A DNA stretch of 37,026 nt from Acidobacteriaceae bacterium (GTDB lineage: Bacteria > Acidobacteriota > Terriglobia > Terriglobales > Acidobacteriaceae): NCBI GenBank assembly GCA_003151155.1, contig PLWX01000105.1, forward strand, positions 84,952-121,977, written 5' to 3'. A program made the translations under genes and the position numbers. Each line of letters begins with the position of its first letter. Position 1 is the stretch's first letter. The notes under the pieces are model-generated. The model was not told the origin of the DNA and did no database searches. It was given only the letters and a program-made list of their open reading frames with translations. Below are positions 15,594 through 24,383 of the stretch, piece by piece.

Positions 15594-16927
15594 TGGACGG
15601 CCTCTCCCCCCGGGACACGGTTTCCCTACAGTCGCTCTTCGACTCGCATCATCCGCCGGATGATGGATTGATCCGGGAGTGCGTGCACTGCGGGTTCTGC
15701 CTGCCGGCCTGCCCGACTTACCTGTTATGGCACGAAGAGATGGATTCGCCGCGGGGGCGCATTTACCTGATGAAGGCGGCCGCCGAGGGCAAGATCAGCA
15801 CCATGGACGAGAGCTTCGTGGCGCACTTCGATCGCTGCCTGGGTTGCATGTCGTGCATGACGGCGTGCCCTTCGGGCGTGAAGTACGACAAACTGATCGA
15901 GTCGACGCGGGCGCAGATCGAGCGGCATCACCATCGCGGCCTGTGGGATCGTTTTACGCGCTGGATGATCTTCCAGCTGTTTCCGCATCCGCGACGTTTG
16001 CGATGGTTGTCGTTGCCACTATGGCTGTATCAGCGGTCTGGTCTGCAGAGACTGTTTTACAAGACAGGCCTCATCCGGCTGCTGCCGAAGCGATTGCAGC
16101 AGATGGATTCCCTGCTTCCAACGCTGGACGCGCCGTTCCAAGGGTTCAGCTACGGGACGCGGATTGCGGCGCAAGGAACGCCGCGGCTGAAGGTCGGCGT
16201 GTTACTGGGCTGCGTGCAGCGAGTGTTCTTCGACCGGATCAACGCGGCGACGATCCGCGTGCTAGCGGCCGAAGGCTGCGAGATGTTCGTTCCGCCCTCG
16301 CAGGGTTGCTGTGGCGCGCTAGCGACCCACGTGGGACGCGAGGAACAGTCGTTGGAAGCGGCGCGCCGGATGATCGACACCTTTGATAGACAGGATCTTG
16401 ATTACATCGTGGTGAACGCCGCGGGCTGCGGATCGAACCTGAAAGAGTACGGATATCTGTTACGGGACGACGCAAAATACGCGGAAAAAGCACGCATTTT
16501 CGCCTCGAAATGCAGAGATATCTCAGAAATTCTGACGATACTTTCGCCCCAGGCAGAGCGGCATGCGCTTCCGATGCGAGCAGCGTTTCACGATTCCTGT
16601 CATCTGCTGCACGCGCAACAGCTACGGACGCCGCCGAGGAGCGTGCTCAAAGCGATTCCGGGACTGGAACTGGTTGAACTGCCAGAGAGCAATATTTGTT
16701 GCGGATCGGCGGGAGTTTATAACCTCGTCGAACCGGAAACCGCGCACGATCTTGGGCAGCGGAAGGCGGAGCATGTGGCTCGCGCCAAGGCGGAGATTCT
16801 TGTGTCCGGCAATCCTGGATGCCTGCTGCAGATCACGAAAGAAATGCGGGATCGGGGTCAGCCGATTCGAGCACTGCACTTTATTGAAGTGATCGACGCT
16901 TCGATTCGCGGGGTTACGAAGTTATAA
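15593..16927 (+). CDS. glcF: Glycolate oxidase iron-sulfur subunit GlcF
   Basis: Electron-transfer subunit that passes electrons from GlcD/E towards the respiratory chain. Starts with GTG 15593, overlapping the glcE stop by one base. Two [4Fe-4S] clusters are marked by C30-C33-C36-C40P and C82-C85-C88-C92P. Two CCG cysteine-rich domains follow: QGCCGALATHVG with its upstream LLGC, and NICCGSAGVYNL with HDSCHLLHAQ. At 444 residues it is full length. It ends the cluster; after the stop only a weak hairpin (tcccacccggga) and a T-rich stretch are seen. Confidence 0.93.
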   Translation: MDGLSPRDTVSLQSLFDSHHPPDDGLIRECVHCGFCLPACPTYLLWHEEMDSPRGRIYLMKAAAEGKISTMDESFVAHFDRCLGCMSCMTACPSGVKYDKLIESTRAQIERHHHRGLWDRFTRWMIFQLFPHPRRLRWLSLPLWLYQRSGLQRLFYKTGLIRLLPKRLQQMDSLLPTLDAPFQGFSYGTRIAAQGTPRLKVGVLLGCVQRVFFDRINAATIRVLAAEGCEMFVPPSQGCCGALATHVGREEQSLEAARRMIDTFDRQDLDYIVVNAAGCGSNLKEYGYLLRDDAKYAEKARIFASKCRDISEILTILSPQAERHALPMRAAFHDSCHLLHAQQLRTPPRSVLKAIPGLELVELPESNICCGSAGVYNLVEPETAHDLGQRKAEHVARAKAEILVSGNPGCLLQITKEMRDRGQPIRALHFIEVIDASIRGVTKL

Positions 16928-17290
16928 CTCCCACCCGGGATGCGATTCTTTGTTTTCAAGATTTCAGCGACGATTTCTTCGTAAAATATTCCATCCAAAA
17001 GAGTTACAGCCAAAATATTCGAAAATAAGGAGTTAGCACCGGATTCATTAGGTCCTTTTCGTTGGACGCGAAGGTGCTCCCAGGGTTTGAGGACCGAAGT
17101 TTTCAAAGAACTAGTTGTGCTGTTGGGGAGTGCCCCATATGCGCACGATAGCGGCATGGCTGTCACGTTGTCTGTGAGGCGTGTACGTGCCGAACGTGCG
17201 CGGGGTCACCGCGAGATGTTCAACTGAAGCTCGGCCCCTCGATCGCGGAGGGCCGAGCCGTAAGCGTTTCTGGAAGGTTGCAGTCTGGGC
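16928..17290. other. Intergenic region, no gene recognised
   Basis: 363 nt between convergent glcF (+) and a membrane-protein gene (-). The first part is AT-rich compared with its surroundings and contains the direct repeat AAAATATTC at 16983-16991 and 17012-17020, plus a Shine-Dalgarno-like AAGGAG (17027-17032) that is not followed by a start codon. The right end holds the hairpin at 17229-17258. I see no coding frame with recognisable features. Confidence 0.5.
17229..17258 (-). terminator. Hairpin, probable terminator of the membrane-protein gene
   Basis: 9-bp perfect stem (17229-17237 with 17250-17258) about 33 nt beyond the stop codon of the minus-strand gene at 17291. On the minus strand it is followed by TTCAGTTG, so the U tract is poor and the efficiency is uncertain. 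Confidence 0.4.
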
Positions 17291-17806
17291 CTAGGCGGCG
17301 CGAGCAAATTTGACGAGCGCGGGCTCAGCGTGGAAGCGCCTGGTGGCGAGGATGGTAAGGGCAATGAAGATGGCCATCACCAGGAGTTGCGCTACAAGGA
17401 AGGGCGGTTCTTTCTGCGTGGGAGCAAGTGCCTTGAGCGCCGGAACCTTCTCGAAGGACTGGACGACAAGCACAAACACATTCAGGTAAAGAGCGATCGA
17501 GGCGGTGATGACATAGGTGCGGCGCCAGGCACCTACCATCGCCTTCGGATAACGCGCAATAACCGCGATGGCCAAGACGACTAACGAGATTGCGCCGACG
17601 ATTTGGGAGGGCAGCAGGTGAGTGAACGGAAAAAGGTAGCCAGAGAGGCTGGTGAGGGCAGTGGTCGCCAGGAAAAACGCCGTCCAGCGATCAAGCGGGT
17701 TTCGGGTGAGAAGACCATACATGACAATCAACCCCGAAGCGATACCGGCGAGGCTGATGAGAACATGCAAGAGGGTGAAGGCGGCAGTAGACATCCCCAG
17801 GATCAT
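17291..17806 (-). CDS. Small multi-pass membrane protein, unknown function
   Basis: 171 residues from ATG 17806. I chose this start because AAGGAG lies 7-8 nt upstream; the frame is open further upstream (to 17920) but that part is Arg/Ser-rich and not membrane-like. About five hydrophobic segments are visible at roughly 8-33, 41-60, 68-85, 97-116 and 138-155. WTAFFLATTALTSLSGYLFP suggests a transport-free integral protein, but I recognise no family. It stands alone on the minus strand between a convergent glc operon and the aminotransferase gene 180 nt upstream. No charged catalytic residues stand out within the membrane. Confidence 0.75.
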   Translation of the reverse strand: MILGMSTAAFTLLHVLISLAGIASGLIVMYGLLTRNPLDRWTAFFLATTALTSLSGYLFPFTHLLPSQIVGAISLVVLAIAVIARYPKAMVGAWRRTYVITASIALYLNVFVLVVQSFEKVPALKALAPTQKEPPFLVAQLLVMAIFIALTILATRRFHAEPALVKFARAA

Positions 17807-17985
17807 CGTTGTTCTCCTTGGTTGAGCTGGAGCCCACCTGCAAGGGACTTGCGTCGAGCTAGTACGCAAGGTCACGAGAAAGTTAGGTATAGATGATCGT
17901 CGATCTGTCGATAGGCGCAACTTATTTTCCCAGTGCTGCGGGTCAGAGTAGCTTGTCTGGAGTCCATGCCGGCAATGCGGCCGGA

Positions 17986-19152
17986 CTATCGCGCGGCACT
18001 CTTAAGAATGCGGGTGATGATGTTGCCCATCCACTCTGTGTGTTCCACGCTCAAGGTCGGATGTACGAGGAACATCAGGCTGGTGTTCGCGAGTTCTTCG
18101 GCAACTGGGAGGTTTTGCTGGGATTGGTTTTGCGCCGCAAAGGCTTTTTCGCGATAGAGCTCGCGTAAACCGCCGGTGGAACAGGGGACGCCGGCTTGGT
18201 TGATCTGCTGCAAGATGCGTTCGCGATTCCAGCCGGACTTGAGAGCGAGCGGCTGGAGGAAAATGTAGAGCTTGTAAAACGCGTGGTACGCATAGTCGGG
18301 GATTTCTGGCACTCGCACCGCGGAAACTCCTTGCAGAGCGGTGGTAAGGATTGCGGCATTTCGACGGCGAGTTTCGACCCAAGCGTCAAGGCGACGGAGA
18401 GCATTGCGACCTAAGGCCGATTGCATTTCCGTGAGACGCAAATTGCTCCCGATAGAATCATGCGAAAAGTCGGCCTCAGAATTTTTTCCGTGATCTTTGA
18501 AACTCCAGGCAAAGGTCTTCTGCGCTTCGTCGTTCAAGGTGAGCATGCCACCTTCGCCACCAGTGGTGATGATCTTGTCCTGGCAAAAGGAAAAAGCTCC
18601 GATGTTACCGATGGAGCCGACCGGTCGGCCTTTGTAGCGGGCGCCGTGAGCTTGAGCACAATCTTCGATGACCTTGAAGCTGTGGTCTCTTGCGAGTTGG
18701 AGGATCGGATCCATGTCGCAGGGGCGTCCCGCGAGGTGCACGGCGATGATGGCGCGGGTGCGAGAGGTGAGCCTGGGTCGAATGGTTTCCGCTGTGATGT
18801 CTTGGGTATTCCGATCAACATCGGCGAAGACGGGAGTCGCGCCGACCATGGCAACGCAACTGGCCGAGGCGATAAAGGTGCGAGCGGGAACAACGACTTC
18901 GCCACCGTGGCCGATGCCTAGCGCACGCAATGCGAGTTCAAGGGCGACGGTACCGTTGGCGAGGGCGACGGCATACTTCGTTCCTACATAGGAGGCGTAT
19001 TCGCGTTCGAAGAGACGGCCTTCTTCGCCGGTCCAGTAATTGATTTTGCCGGAATAAAGGACACGGTTGACGGCTTGGATGTCTTCTTCTTCGAAGTGCG
19101 GCCAGCCGGGGAGTTGAAGAGTCGCGGCGCTCGCTTTGGAAGTGGAGTGCAT
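17986..19152 (-). CDS. DegT/DnrJ/EryC1/StrS-family aminotransferase
   Basis: PLP-dependent aminotransferase of the sugar-aminotransferase family; such enzymes make amino-sugar nucleotides for surface polysaccharide or antibiotics. I chose ATG 19152 (MHSTSKASAATLQLPGW); upstream in the same frame the reading runs through the tRNA-Ser gene and is not protein. The 388 residues include ALANGTVALELAL (phosphate binding), DCAQAHGARYKG, and the Schiff-base lysine K193 in FSFCQDKIITTGGEGG. SNLRLTEMQSALG is the usual substrate-side motif. No other polysaccharide gene is adjacent, so the substrate is unknown. The tRNA-Ser ends 17 nt upstream on the same strand; they may share a transcript. Confidence 0.9.
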   Translation of the reverse strand: MHSTSKASAATLQLPGWPHFEEEDIQAVNRVLYSGKINYWTGEEGRLFEREYASYVGTKYAVALANGTVALELALRALGIGHGGEVVVPARTFIASASCVAMVGATPVFADVDRNTQDITAETIRPRLTSRTRAIIAVHLAGRPCDMDPILQLARDHSFKVIEDCAQAHGARYKGRPVGSIGNIGAFSFCQDKIITTGGEGGMLTLNDEAQKTFAWSFKDHGKNSEADFSHDSIGSNLRLTEMQSALGRNALRRLDAWVETRRRNAAILTTALQGVSAVRVPEIPDYAYHAFYKLYIFLQPLALKSGWNRERILQQINQAGVPCSTGGLRELYREKAFAAQNQSQQNLPVAEELANTSLMFLVHPTLSVEHTEWMGNIITRILKSAAR

Positions 19153-19169
19153 GCAGGCTACAGAAATGA

Positions 19170-19259
19170 TGGCGGAGAGAGTGGGATTCGAACCCACGTT
19201 AGAGTTTCCCCTAAACACGCTTTCCAAGCGTGCGCCTTCAGCCACTCGGCCATCTCTCC
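19170..19259 (-). tRNA. tRNA-Ser (anticodon GGA)
   Basis: On the minus strand the acceptor stem GGAGAGA pairs with TCTCTCC. The anticodon stem CACGC/GCGTG encloses the loop TTGGAAA, giving anticodon GGA (reads UCC/UCU). A long variable arm, typical of serine tRNA, and a T loop with GTTCGAATC are present. CCA is encoded (19170-19172). Without CCA the tRNA spans 19173-19259. Confidence 0.97.
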
Positions 19260-19282
19260 GTTGGGAAGCGCGGAGGTGAGAA

Positions 19283-19305
19283 CGCCGGGAGCAGAGCTTC
19301 CGGCG
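19283..19305 (-). terminator. Hairpin between bfr and tRNA-Ser
   Basis: 10-bp stem with a 3-nt loop (19283-19292 with 19296-19305, one G-U pair). On the minus strand TTCTC follows, a weak U tract. It could end bfr transcription or sit in the tRNA leader. A TACAAT -10-like box on the minus strand (19316-19321) just upstream suggests the tRNA may have its own promoter. Confidence 0.3.
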
Positions 19306-19352
19306 GGCTGAATTCATTGTAGCGTATGTGCGCGGCCCCGCGAAAACGACGG

Positions 19353-19838
19353 TTACTTGGCTTCTTCGACGTTGATCAACTGCTGCGCTAAGTAATTCTG
19401 AATGCCCATCTCGCTGATAGCGTGGAGTTGGCCTTCGAGCCAATCGACGTGGTGCTCTTCGTCGAGCAGAATGTTCCGCAGCAGATCGCGAGAGCCGTTG
19501 TCGTGGAGGTCTTCGGCGATCTTCATGCCTTCGTTGAGACGTTTTACGGCGGTGTACTCGAGATCAAGGTCGTTCTTGAGCTGCTCCTGGAGACTTGCGC
19601 CGATGTTGATCTTGAAGTAGTCGCTCATGTTAGGCGTGCCATCGAGATAGAGAATGCGCTCGATACATTTTTCGGCGTGGACCATCTCTTCTATGGATTC
19701 CTTGCGGATCTTTTTGGCCATCCGCTCATAACCCCAGTTCTCGCACATTTCAGCATGCAGGAAATACTGGTTGATGGCGGTGAGTTCAGCTTTCAGCGTC
19801 TCGCTTAAAACTTCAATGACTTTAGGATGGCCCTTCAT
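19353..19838 (-). CDS. bfr: Bacterioferritin
   Basis: Iron-storage protein that forms a 24-mer cage, oxidises Fe(II) and stores ferric mineral. It has 161 residues, and the start MKGHPKVIEVL is canonical. All ferroxidase ligands are at the standard positions: E18, E51, H54, E94, E127 and H130. M52, which ligates heme at the subunit interface, is present, so this is a heme-type bacterioferritin. No bacterioferritin-associated ferredoxin gene is visible beside it. Confidence 0.96.
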   Translation of the reverse strand: MKGHPKVIEVLSETLKAELTAINQYFLHAEMCENWGYERMAKKIRKESIEEMVHAEKCIERILYLDGTPNMSDYFKINIGASLQEQLKNDLDLEYTAVKRLNEGMKIAEDLHDNGSRDLLRNILLDEEHHVDWLEGQLHAISEMGIQNYLAQQLINVEEAK

Positions 19839-19930
19839 GTCGTTCCCTCTCTCTCAGAATTGCGGCGCGGCTTCGCGACTGCGAAGTTTACACCAGCAGA
19901 GGCCACGATGGAGGTGATGGATGACCCGGA

Positions 19931-20755
19931 TTAGCGATGATTGCTGGGCTTGGCGGCTTCAGGGGCAGCAGGTGCTGCTACGGCGTGCGACTGTGCCGCG
20001 GCTTGCTTGGGGGCTTCTCCGGTGCCGATCAATGCGCCACGAGCTTTTTCCAGCAGGCGATGATGCATGCAGTAGAGCGCGAGTTCGAGGCGATCGGAGA
20101 CGCCCAGCTTGTCATAGACCTTGCGGAGGTAATTCTTGACGACTTGTTCGGTGGTGCCGATCTCCTGGGCAATGTCTTTATTCTTCATGCCCTGGGTGAC
20201 GCCGGAGATGATCTGAAGTTCTTTGTCGCTTAAACGGGGCTGATTGCGCGGAGCCATGAGTTGAGCAGCCTGGGCGCGGTAGGCCTCGATCACCCAATTT
20301 ACGCCACGATTGTCGAGCCAGGTTTCGCCGCCGTGGACTTTGCGAATGCAGCGGACAAGAAGGTCGGGAGAGACGGAACGCGTCAGGATGCCGGTTACGC
20401 CGCGGCGGAGGAGGTCACAGGTTTCCTGTTCGCCGATCTCATTGCCGACGGCCACGATGCGCGTCTTTGGAGATTTTTCGAGGATTTCGGAGATGGCCTC
20501 GCCGGCACTGCTGGAGAGGGTGATCTCGAAGAGGACGATATCGGTGGGAAATTTCTGGACAGAAGCAATGGTCTGCGCGAGGTTTTCGGCCTGCGCGACG
20601 ACGCGAATATCGTCTTCCAGCGCGAAGATCTTGCGAATTCCGACGCGGAAAATGGCTTCGGAATCCGCGATGATTACGCGGATATAATCGCGGTTTGGCT
20701 CCGGCTCAACACTCGGGGTGTTTTCGTCGGTGGTCTTTGGTTTTTCGCTCGACAT
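19931..20755 (-). CDS. NarL/LuxR-type regulator with degenerate receiver
   Basis: 274 residues: a receiver-like domain (about 25-142), a LuxR-type helix-turn-helix (175-232, LSDKELQIISGVTQGMKNKD), and an Ala/Pro-rich tail. The phosphoacceptor aspartate is replaced by glutamate (E77 in DIVLFEITL), the acidic pair at the N-terminus is D31-S32, and the conserved lysine is R126. It therefore probably does not work by normal phosphorylation; Glu at this site can mimic the phosphorylated form, so constitutive DNA binding or another input is plausible (inference). It follows the PilZ gene by 14 nt on the same strand, so the two likely form an operon. Confidence 0.88.
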   Translation of the reverse strand: MSSEKPKTTDENTPSVEPEPNRDYIRVIIADSEAIFRVGIRKIFALEDDIRVVAQAENLAQTIASVQKFPTDIVLFEITLSSSAGEAISEILEKSPKTRIVAVGNEIGEQETCDLLRRGVTGILTRSVSPDLLVRCIRKVHGGETWLDNRGVNWVIEAYRAQAAQLMAPRNQPRLSDKELQIISGVTQGMKNKDIAQEIGTTEQVVKNYLRKVYDKLGVSDRLELALYCMHHRLLEKARGALIGTGEAPKQAAAQSHAVAAPAAPEAAKPSNHR

Positions 20756-20769
20756 CCGACCCTAACGGG

Positions 20770-21111
20770 TTACCGGCGTTCGAACGAGTAGTCGTCAATC
20801 ACAGCGGCTACGTCGGCCGGGCCCGAAATCTCTTCGGAGCAGCGTACCACGCGGCCTACACAATTCACCAGTACATCTGTAGAGGAGCCAACGATAGGCC
20901 CCGGCATATTAATCGTGAATTCGATGGTCGAGCCGACGGCGAGAGGCGATTCGGAGTGAAAAAGAACCCCGCCGGCGGAAATGTCCGTAGTCATGGCCTG
21001 GTAGGTACCCGACTGGGACCGGATCGCAACAGGCAGCCGGATGGGGAACCGAACTGCACATCGCATTTCGAGCGTTGAAGCAAATATGGCGTTCATGGAC
21101 GAGAAAAGCAT
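20770..21111 (-). CDS. PilZ-domain protein (probable c-di-GMP receptor)
   Basis: Single PilZ domain of about 110 residues. It has the RxxxR motif RFPIR (about 21-25 from ATG 21111) and the D/NxSxxG motif DISAGG with glycine at both conserved positions, so c-di-GMP binding is likely. The start is uncertain: TTG 21135, ATG 21111, ATG 21096 and ATG 21066 are all in frame and none has a clear ribosome site. It lies directly upstream of the pseudo-receiver regulator and is presumably co-transcribed with it, which may join a c-di-GMP input to transcription control (inference). Confidence 0.82.
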   Translation of the reverse strand: MLFSSMNAIFASTLEMRCAVRFPIRLPVAIRSQSGTYQAMTTDISAGGVLFHSESPLAVGSTIEFTINMPGPIVGSSTDVLVNCVGRVVRCSEEISGPADVAAVIDDYSFERR

Positions 21112-21255
21112 AACCGTGGTTTCACTTAATCCCAAAGTTACGAAAGTGCGCGGAAACTTTCTTAGTTGTCAAAATTTTCGGCGCACTTGCCGCGCATATT
21201 TCGGGTGATCGCCCGTCCAGCGCGGCGTTACGGGAGCTAGACGAAAAGCTTCGAG

Positions 21256-22653
21256 CTAGAAGCGAGTTACTTCGGTGAAGTTGAAATCACGAATCTTCAT
21301 CGCGGGAACCACCATGTCGAAGCTCTCTTCTCCGCTGGCCCGGACCGGCATGCTCATTGCCTCGATGTTCGTCAGAAGGTGAATGAGGCCCTGGTTGAAG
21401 CGGAAGTTACGAACGCCAGACTGGACCTTGCCATTCTCCACAAGGAAGGTACCGTCGCGCGTCATGCCGGTGAGGATCTTTTCGTAGGGTTCGACCTCGC
21501 GGATGTACCAGAGCCGAGTGACAAGAATGCCACGCTCAGTGCTCTTCACCATTTCTTGAACTGTTTTTGGATTTTTGGGCGGTGCGAAGACTACGTTCAT
21601 CGGGGCCTCGCCCATTTCATTCGGCAAGGGAAAGCCGTGACCGGTCACTTCTACGCGCCCAACCTTCGCGGCCAATTCGGATTTCGTCATGAGCTCGGCG
21701 CTTGCCCGCGCATACACGACCTGCTGGGGCACACCTTTTTCCACGAGCGCAACTTTGCGGCGACGCATGCCTTCGCCATCGAAGGGAAGACCGGATTGCA
21801 AAGGGTGGTAGACGTCGTCGGAGATGGTGATCTCTTCGCCGAAGAGTTGGGTGCCCATGCGGTTGTTGAGGAAGGAACGTTGATCGAGGAGCGCCAGACC
21901 ACCGAAATCCCAAAACATAAAACCTACGAGGTCGAGGACGGCGGCGGGTTCGAGGATGACGGTGTACTTCCCTGCCGGAATTTCTTTTGGATCGGCGGAG
22001 AGTCGCGCTTTCTCGGCAGCCGTTTCCGCCAGATGTGCGGCGTCGAAGTCGGCGGCGTTGGGAGAATGAGATTTCTGCCAGCCCGAAGAGGTTGCGCCGA
22101 TCATGGTGATGGAGGCTTCGGCACTCGTCTGCTGATGCCACTGGGTGACACCGCGCGAGTTGAAGACTCCTTCGACCTGTTTACCGGAGGCGTAAGTGCC
22201 GGCGGCAGTAAGTTTATTCTTCTTGGCGGCTGCAACCATGCGCTCGACTTGAGCTGCGCGATCGCTTGCGGTGATGGCGGCGGTGGCCGCGAAGAATCTA
22301 TTTGGCGTATGTAATTGCAGGCTGCCCGCATGGCTTTCGACTTCACGCTGACCGGGCATGGACAGAAGGTCGGTGTCGCGCTGCTGTACACGGGCCAGTG
22401 CTTCGGCCTGCGAGACGACGCGGCGCAGACTTTCGTCGTCGGTTTTGTTGGTGGTAGCGCGGGCAGTGCGACCGTCGAGATTCACGCGTACCGACAATGA
22501 ATAGTTTTCTTCAGCAACGTTTTGGGTGATGCCATTGTTTGCGAAGCGGGTGAGCGCGGAAGCGCCGCCGCCGATCATCAGTTCGACTTCGTCGCAAGAA
22601 GTGTGGCGACGCAAACGAAGAAAGATGTCGTGTGCCTGTTCCCGGGTCAGCAT
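21256..22653 (-). CDS. tldE: TldE/PmbA-like metalloprotease partner subunit
   Basis: 465 residues, partner of TldD in the heterodimeric peptidase that degrades unfolded peptides and matures peptides such as microcins and PQQ-type precursors. It has the TldD/PmbA fold, for example the ending AMKIRDFNFTEVTRF and the segment FRFNQGLIHLLTNIEAMS. It lacks the zinc motif HExxxH, as expected of the TldE/PmbA subunit. ATG 22653 begins one base after the tldD stop. No obvious peptide substrate gene is adjacent. Confidence 0.88.
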   Translation of the reverse strand: MLTREQAHDIFLRLRRHTSCDEVELMIGGGASALTRFANNGITQNVAEENYSLSVRVNLDGRTARATTNKTDDESLRRVVSQAEALARVQQRDTDLLSMPGQREVESHAGSLQLHTPNRFFAATAAITASDRAAQVERMVAAAKKNKLTAAGTYASGKQVEGVFNSRGVTQWHQQTSAEASITMIGATSSGWQKSHSPNAADFDAAHLAETAAEKARLSADPKEIPAGKYTVILEPAAVLDLVGFMFWDFGGLALLDQRSFLNNRMGTQLFGEEITISDDVYHPLQSGLPFDGEGMRRRKVALVEKGVPQQVVYARASAELMTKSELAAKVGRVEVTGHGFPLPNEMGEAPMNVVFAPPKNPKTVQEMVKSTERGILVTRLWYIREVEPYEKILTGMTRDGTFLVENGKVQSGVRNFRFNQGLIHLLTNIEAMSMPVRASGEESFDMVVPAMKIRDFNFTEVTRF

Positions 22654-22654
22654 C

Positions 22655-24121
22655 TCAAGCTCCCTTGTACGCGCTGCCGACTTTAATGTTGCGGAAGCGG
22701 GATGGCGCGGCGCCGTGCCCGGTGCCCATTACCTGTTGAGGCTGGCCCTTGCCGCAATTTGGAGTGCCCCACAGCGTCCACTGATCGCGCGAGCAGGTGA
22801 CATCCATGGAATTCCAGAACTCGGTGGTGATTCCGGAATAGGAGGGATTCTTGAGCATGCGTCCTAACTTGCCATTCTTAATTTCCCAGCCGATTTCGCA
22901 GCCGAACTGGAAGTTGTAACGCTTGTCGTCGATGGACCAGGAGCGGTTGGTCTGCATGTAAACGCCGTCGTCAGTATCGGCAATCAGTTGTTCGAAGGTC
23001 AGGGGCTTTTCGCCTGGAAGCATGCTGATGTTGGTCATGCGCACGATGGGAACGCGCGCCCAATTTTCGGCGCGCATGCAGCCCCCGCTACGATCAAGGC
23101 CAACTATCGAGGCAGTATCGCGTGACGAGAGATAGCCCTTGAACTGGCCGTTGGTGATAATCGGAATCGATTGCGCCTGGACCCCTTCGTCGTCATAGGC
23201 GAATGTGCCGAGGCCGGGACCGTGAGCCTCGGTGGCGTCGGCGACGACGTTGACGATGTCGCTGCCGTACTTCAAGGTGTTCAACTTCTCGAGAGTAAGG
23301 AACGAAGTTCCGGCAAAATTGGCTTCCATGCCGAGCACACGGTCAAGTTCGATGGGATGGCCGATGGACTCATGAATCTGCAGCCCGACCTGCGAGGAAT
23401 CGAGAACCAGGGTGAAGCGGCCTTCGGGACACTGGTCGGCCTTGTGAAGCGCAACGGATTCTTCGCCGATGCGGCGCGCGTTCTCCACGAGTTTGAGTTC
23501 ACCGATGAGTTCGTAGCCGCGGTTCTGATATTGTCCGCCAAAGGAGTTTGGATACGAGCGTTTCATGATCTGCTCGCCGGCGAAGGAGTAGGCGGCAAAT
23601 CCTGCGCCGGTGGTGGTACGGGTCTGATGGATATCCGCGCCTTCGCTGTTGTAGAACCACTGTTCGTAGCGACGGAAGTTGAGGTTGGTTTCCGCGAGGG
23701 TGACGCCGTCCTCGGAACGCAACTCAGCATCGATCTTCATCAGCAGATCGAGATTCTGTTCGATGGAAATGCCGAAGGGGTCAATCTCACACGGGGACGA
23801 CCATTCCACCTGCACGGCTTTTTCGGGCGCGAGGCGAAGCTCGCTGGATTGCACCCGCGCGGAAGCCTTGGCGATCTGTACGGCCTCAGCGGCACAGTGC
23901 TCCATGCCGAGACGCGAAAGGTCTTCGGTTGCGGCGAAGCCGAAGCCTCCGTCGGCGATGACACGAATGCCGCAGCCCATGGATTCGCTGTCGGAGGCGC
24001 TGCCGATCTTGCCGTTCTTGGTAGCCAAGGCACGATCGCGTTCATCGACAATGCGTACCTCGCAATGCGAGGCGCCGCGCAGACGCGCCGTTTCTAATGC
24101 CCATCCTGCAATTTGTTTCAT
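22655..24121 (-). CDS. tldD: TldD zinc metalloprotease subunit
   Basis: 488 residues, the catalytic subunit of the TldD/TldE protease. The zinc motif is H250-E251-S-I-G-H255 (HESIGHPIELDR), and GGCMRAENWARVP and GTPNCGKGQPQQVMGTGHG are further family segments. It lies directly upstream of tldE with one base between stop and start, giving a two-gene operon. Family function in quality control or peptide maturation is established; a specific substrate here is unknown. Long plus-strand open frames opposite both genes are shadows. Confidence 0.93.
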   Translation of the reverse strand: MKQIAGWALETARLRGASHCEVRIVDERDRALATKNGKIGSASDSESMGCGIRVIADGGFGFAATEDLSRLGMEHCAAEAVQIAKASARVQSSELRLAPEKAVQVEWSSPCEIDPFGISIEQNLDLLMKIDAELRSEDGVTLAETNLNFRRYEQWFYNSEGADIHQTRTTTGAGFAAYSFAGEQIMKRSYPNSFGGQYQNRGYELIGELKLVENARRIGEESVALHKADQCPEGRFTLVLDSSQVGLQIHESIGHPIELDRVLGMEANFAGTSFLTLEKLNTLKYGSDIVNVVADATEAHGPGLGTFAYDDEGVQAQSIPIITNGQFKGYLSSRDTASIVGLDRSGGCMRAENWARVPIVRMTNISMLPGEKPLTFEQLIADTDDGVYMQTNRSWSIDDKRYNFQFGCEIGWEIKNGKLGRMLKNPSYSGITTEFWNSMDVTCSRDQWTLWGTPNCGKGQPQQVMGTGHGAAPSRFRNIKVGSAYKGA

Positions 24122-24304
24122 GAATGATTTCCGGTGCCGAGGGGCACGTCGAGAATCCTAAACGAAAATGGCCGCTCCTGCCCGAATGGGGCGGATTGAC
24201 GACGTTTTCAGGGCCAAAAGGTTTCCAAAAAAGTGCAGGGACGGACGGCGGAAATAAAGGGATAAAATCCAGCACCACTGCCCCGAGTTTTGGAGTTAAA
24301 TAGT

Positions 24305-24377
24305 CCCACACAGGCTTGCGATAAGCCTTGGAAGCCCGGGAGGTGATCGTAACGTTTCTGGGCCCGTGTGTAGGGGG
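24305..24377 (+). promoter_or_regulatory. Possible structured 5' leader of the TPR gene
   Basis: Two mutually exclusive helices are visible. One is a local hairpin (24312-24317 with 24323-24328). The other is a long-range helix (24307-24311 with 24366-24370, continued by 24313-24315 with 24362-24364, one A-C mismatch) that ends one base before the ribosome site AGGGGG (24372-24377). The match is by eye, with no known riboswitch consensus found. The rest of 24122-24383 shows no gene. Confidence 0.25.
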
Positions 24378-24383
24378 TGCAAC

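Noticed and set aside
16858-17166. 102-residue minus-strand frame in the glcF downstream region
   Set aside because: Overlaps the end of glcF, AT-driven, no start site or motif.
19153-19443. N-terminal extension of the DegT aminotransferase frame
   Set aside because: It is the translated tRNA-Ser gene and its leader (characteristic RVAEGARLE... GSNPT reading), not protein.
21379-22314. 311-residue plus-strand open frame
   Set aside because: Antisense to tldE, no family features.
23171-24097. 308-residue plus-strand open frame
   Set aside because: Antisense to tldD, no family features.
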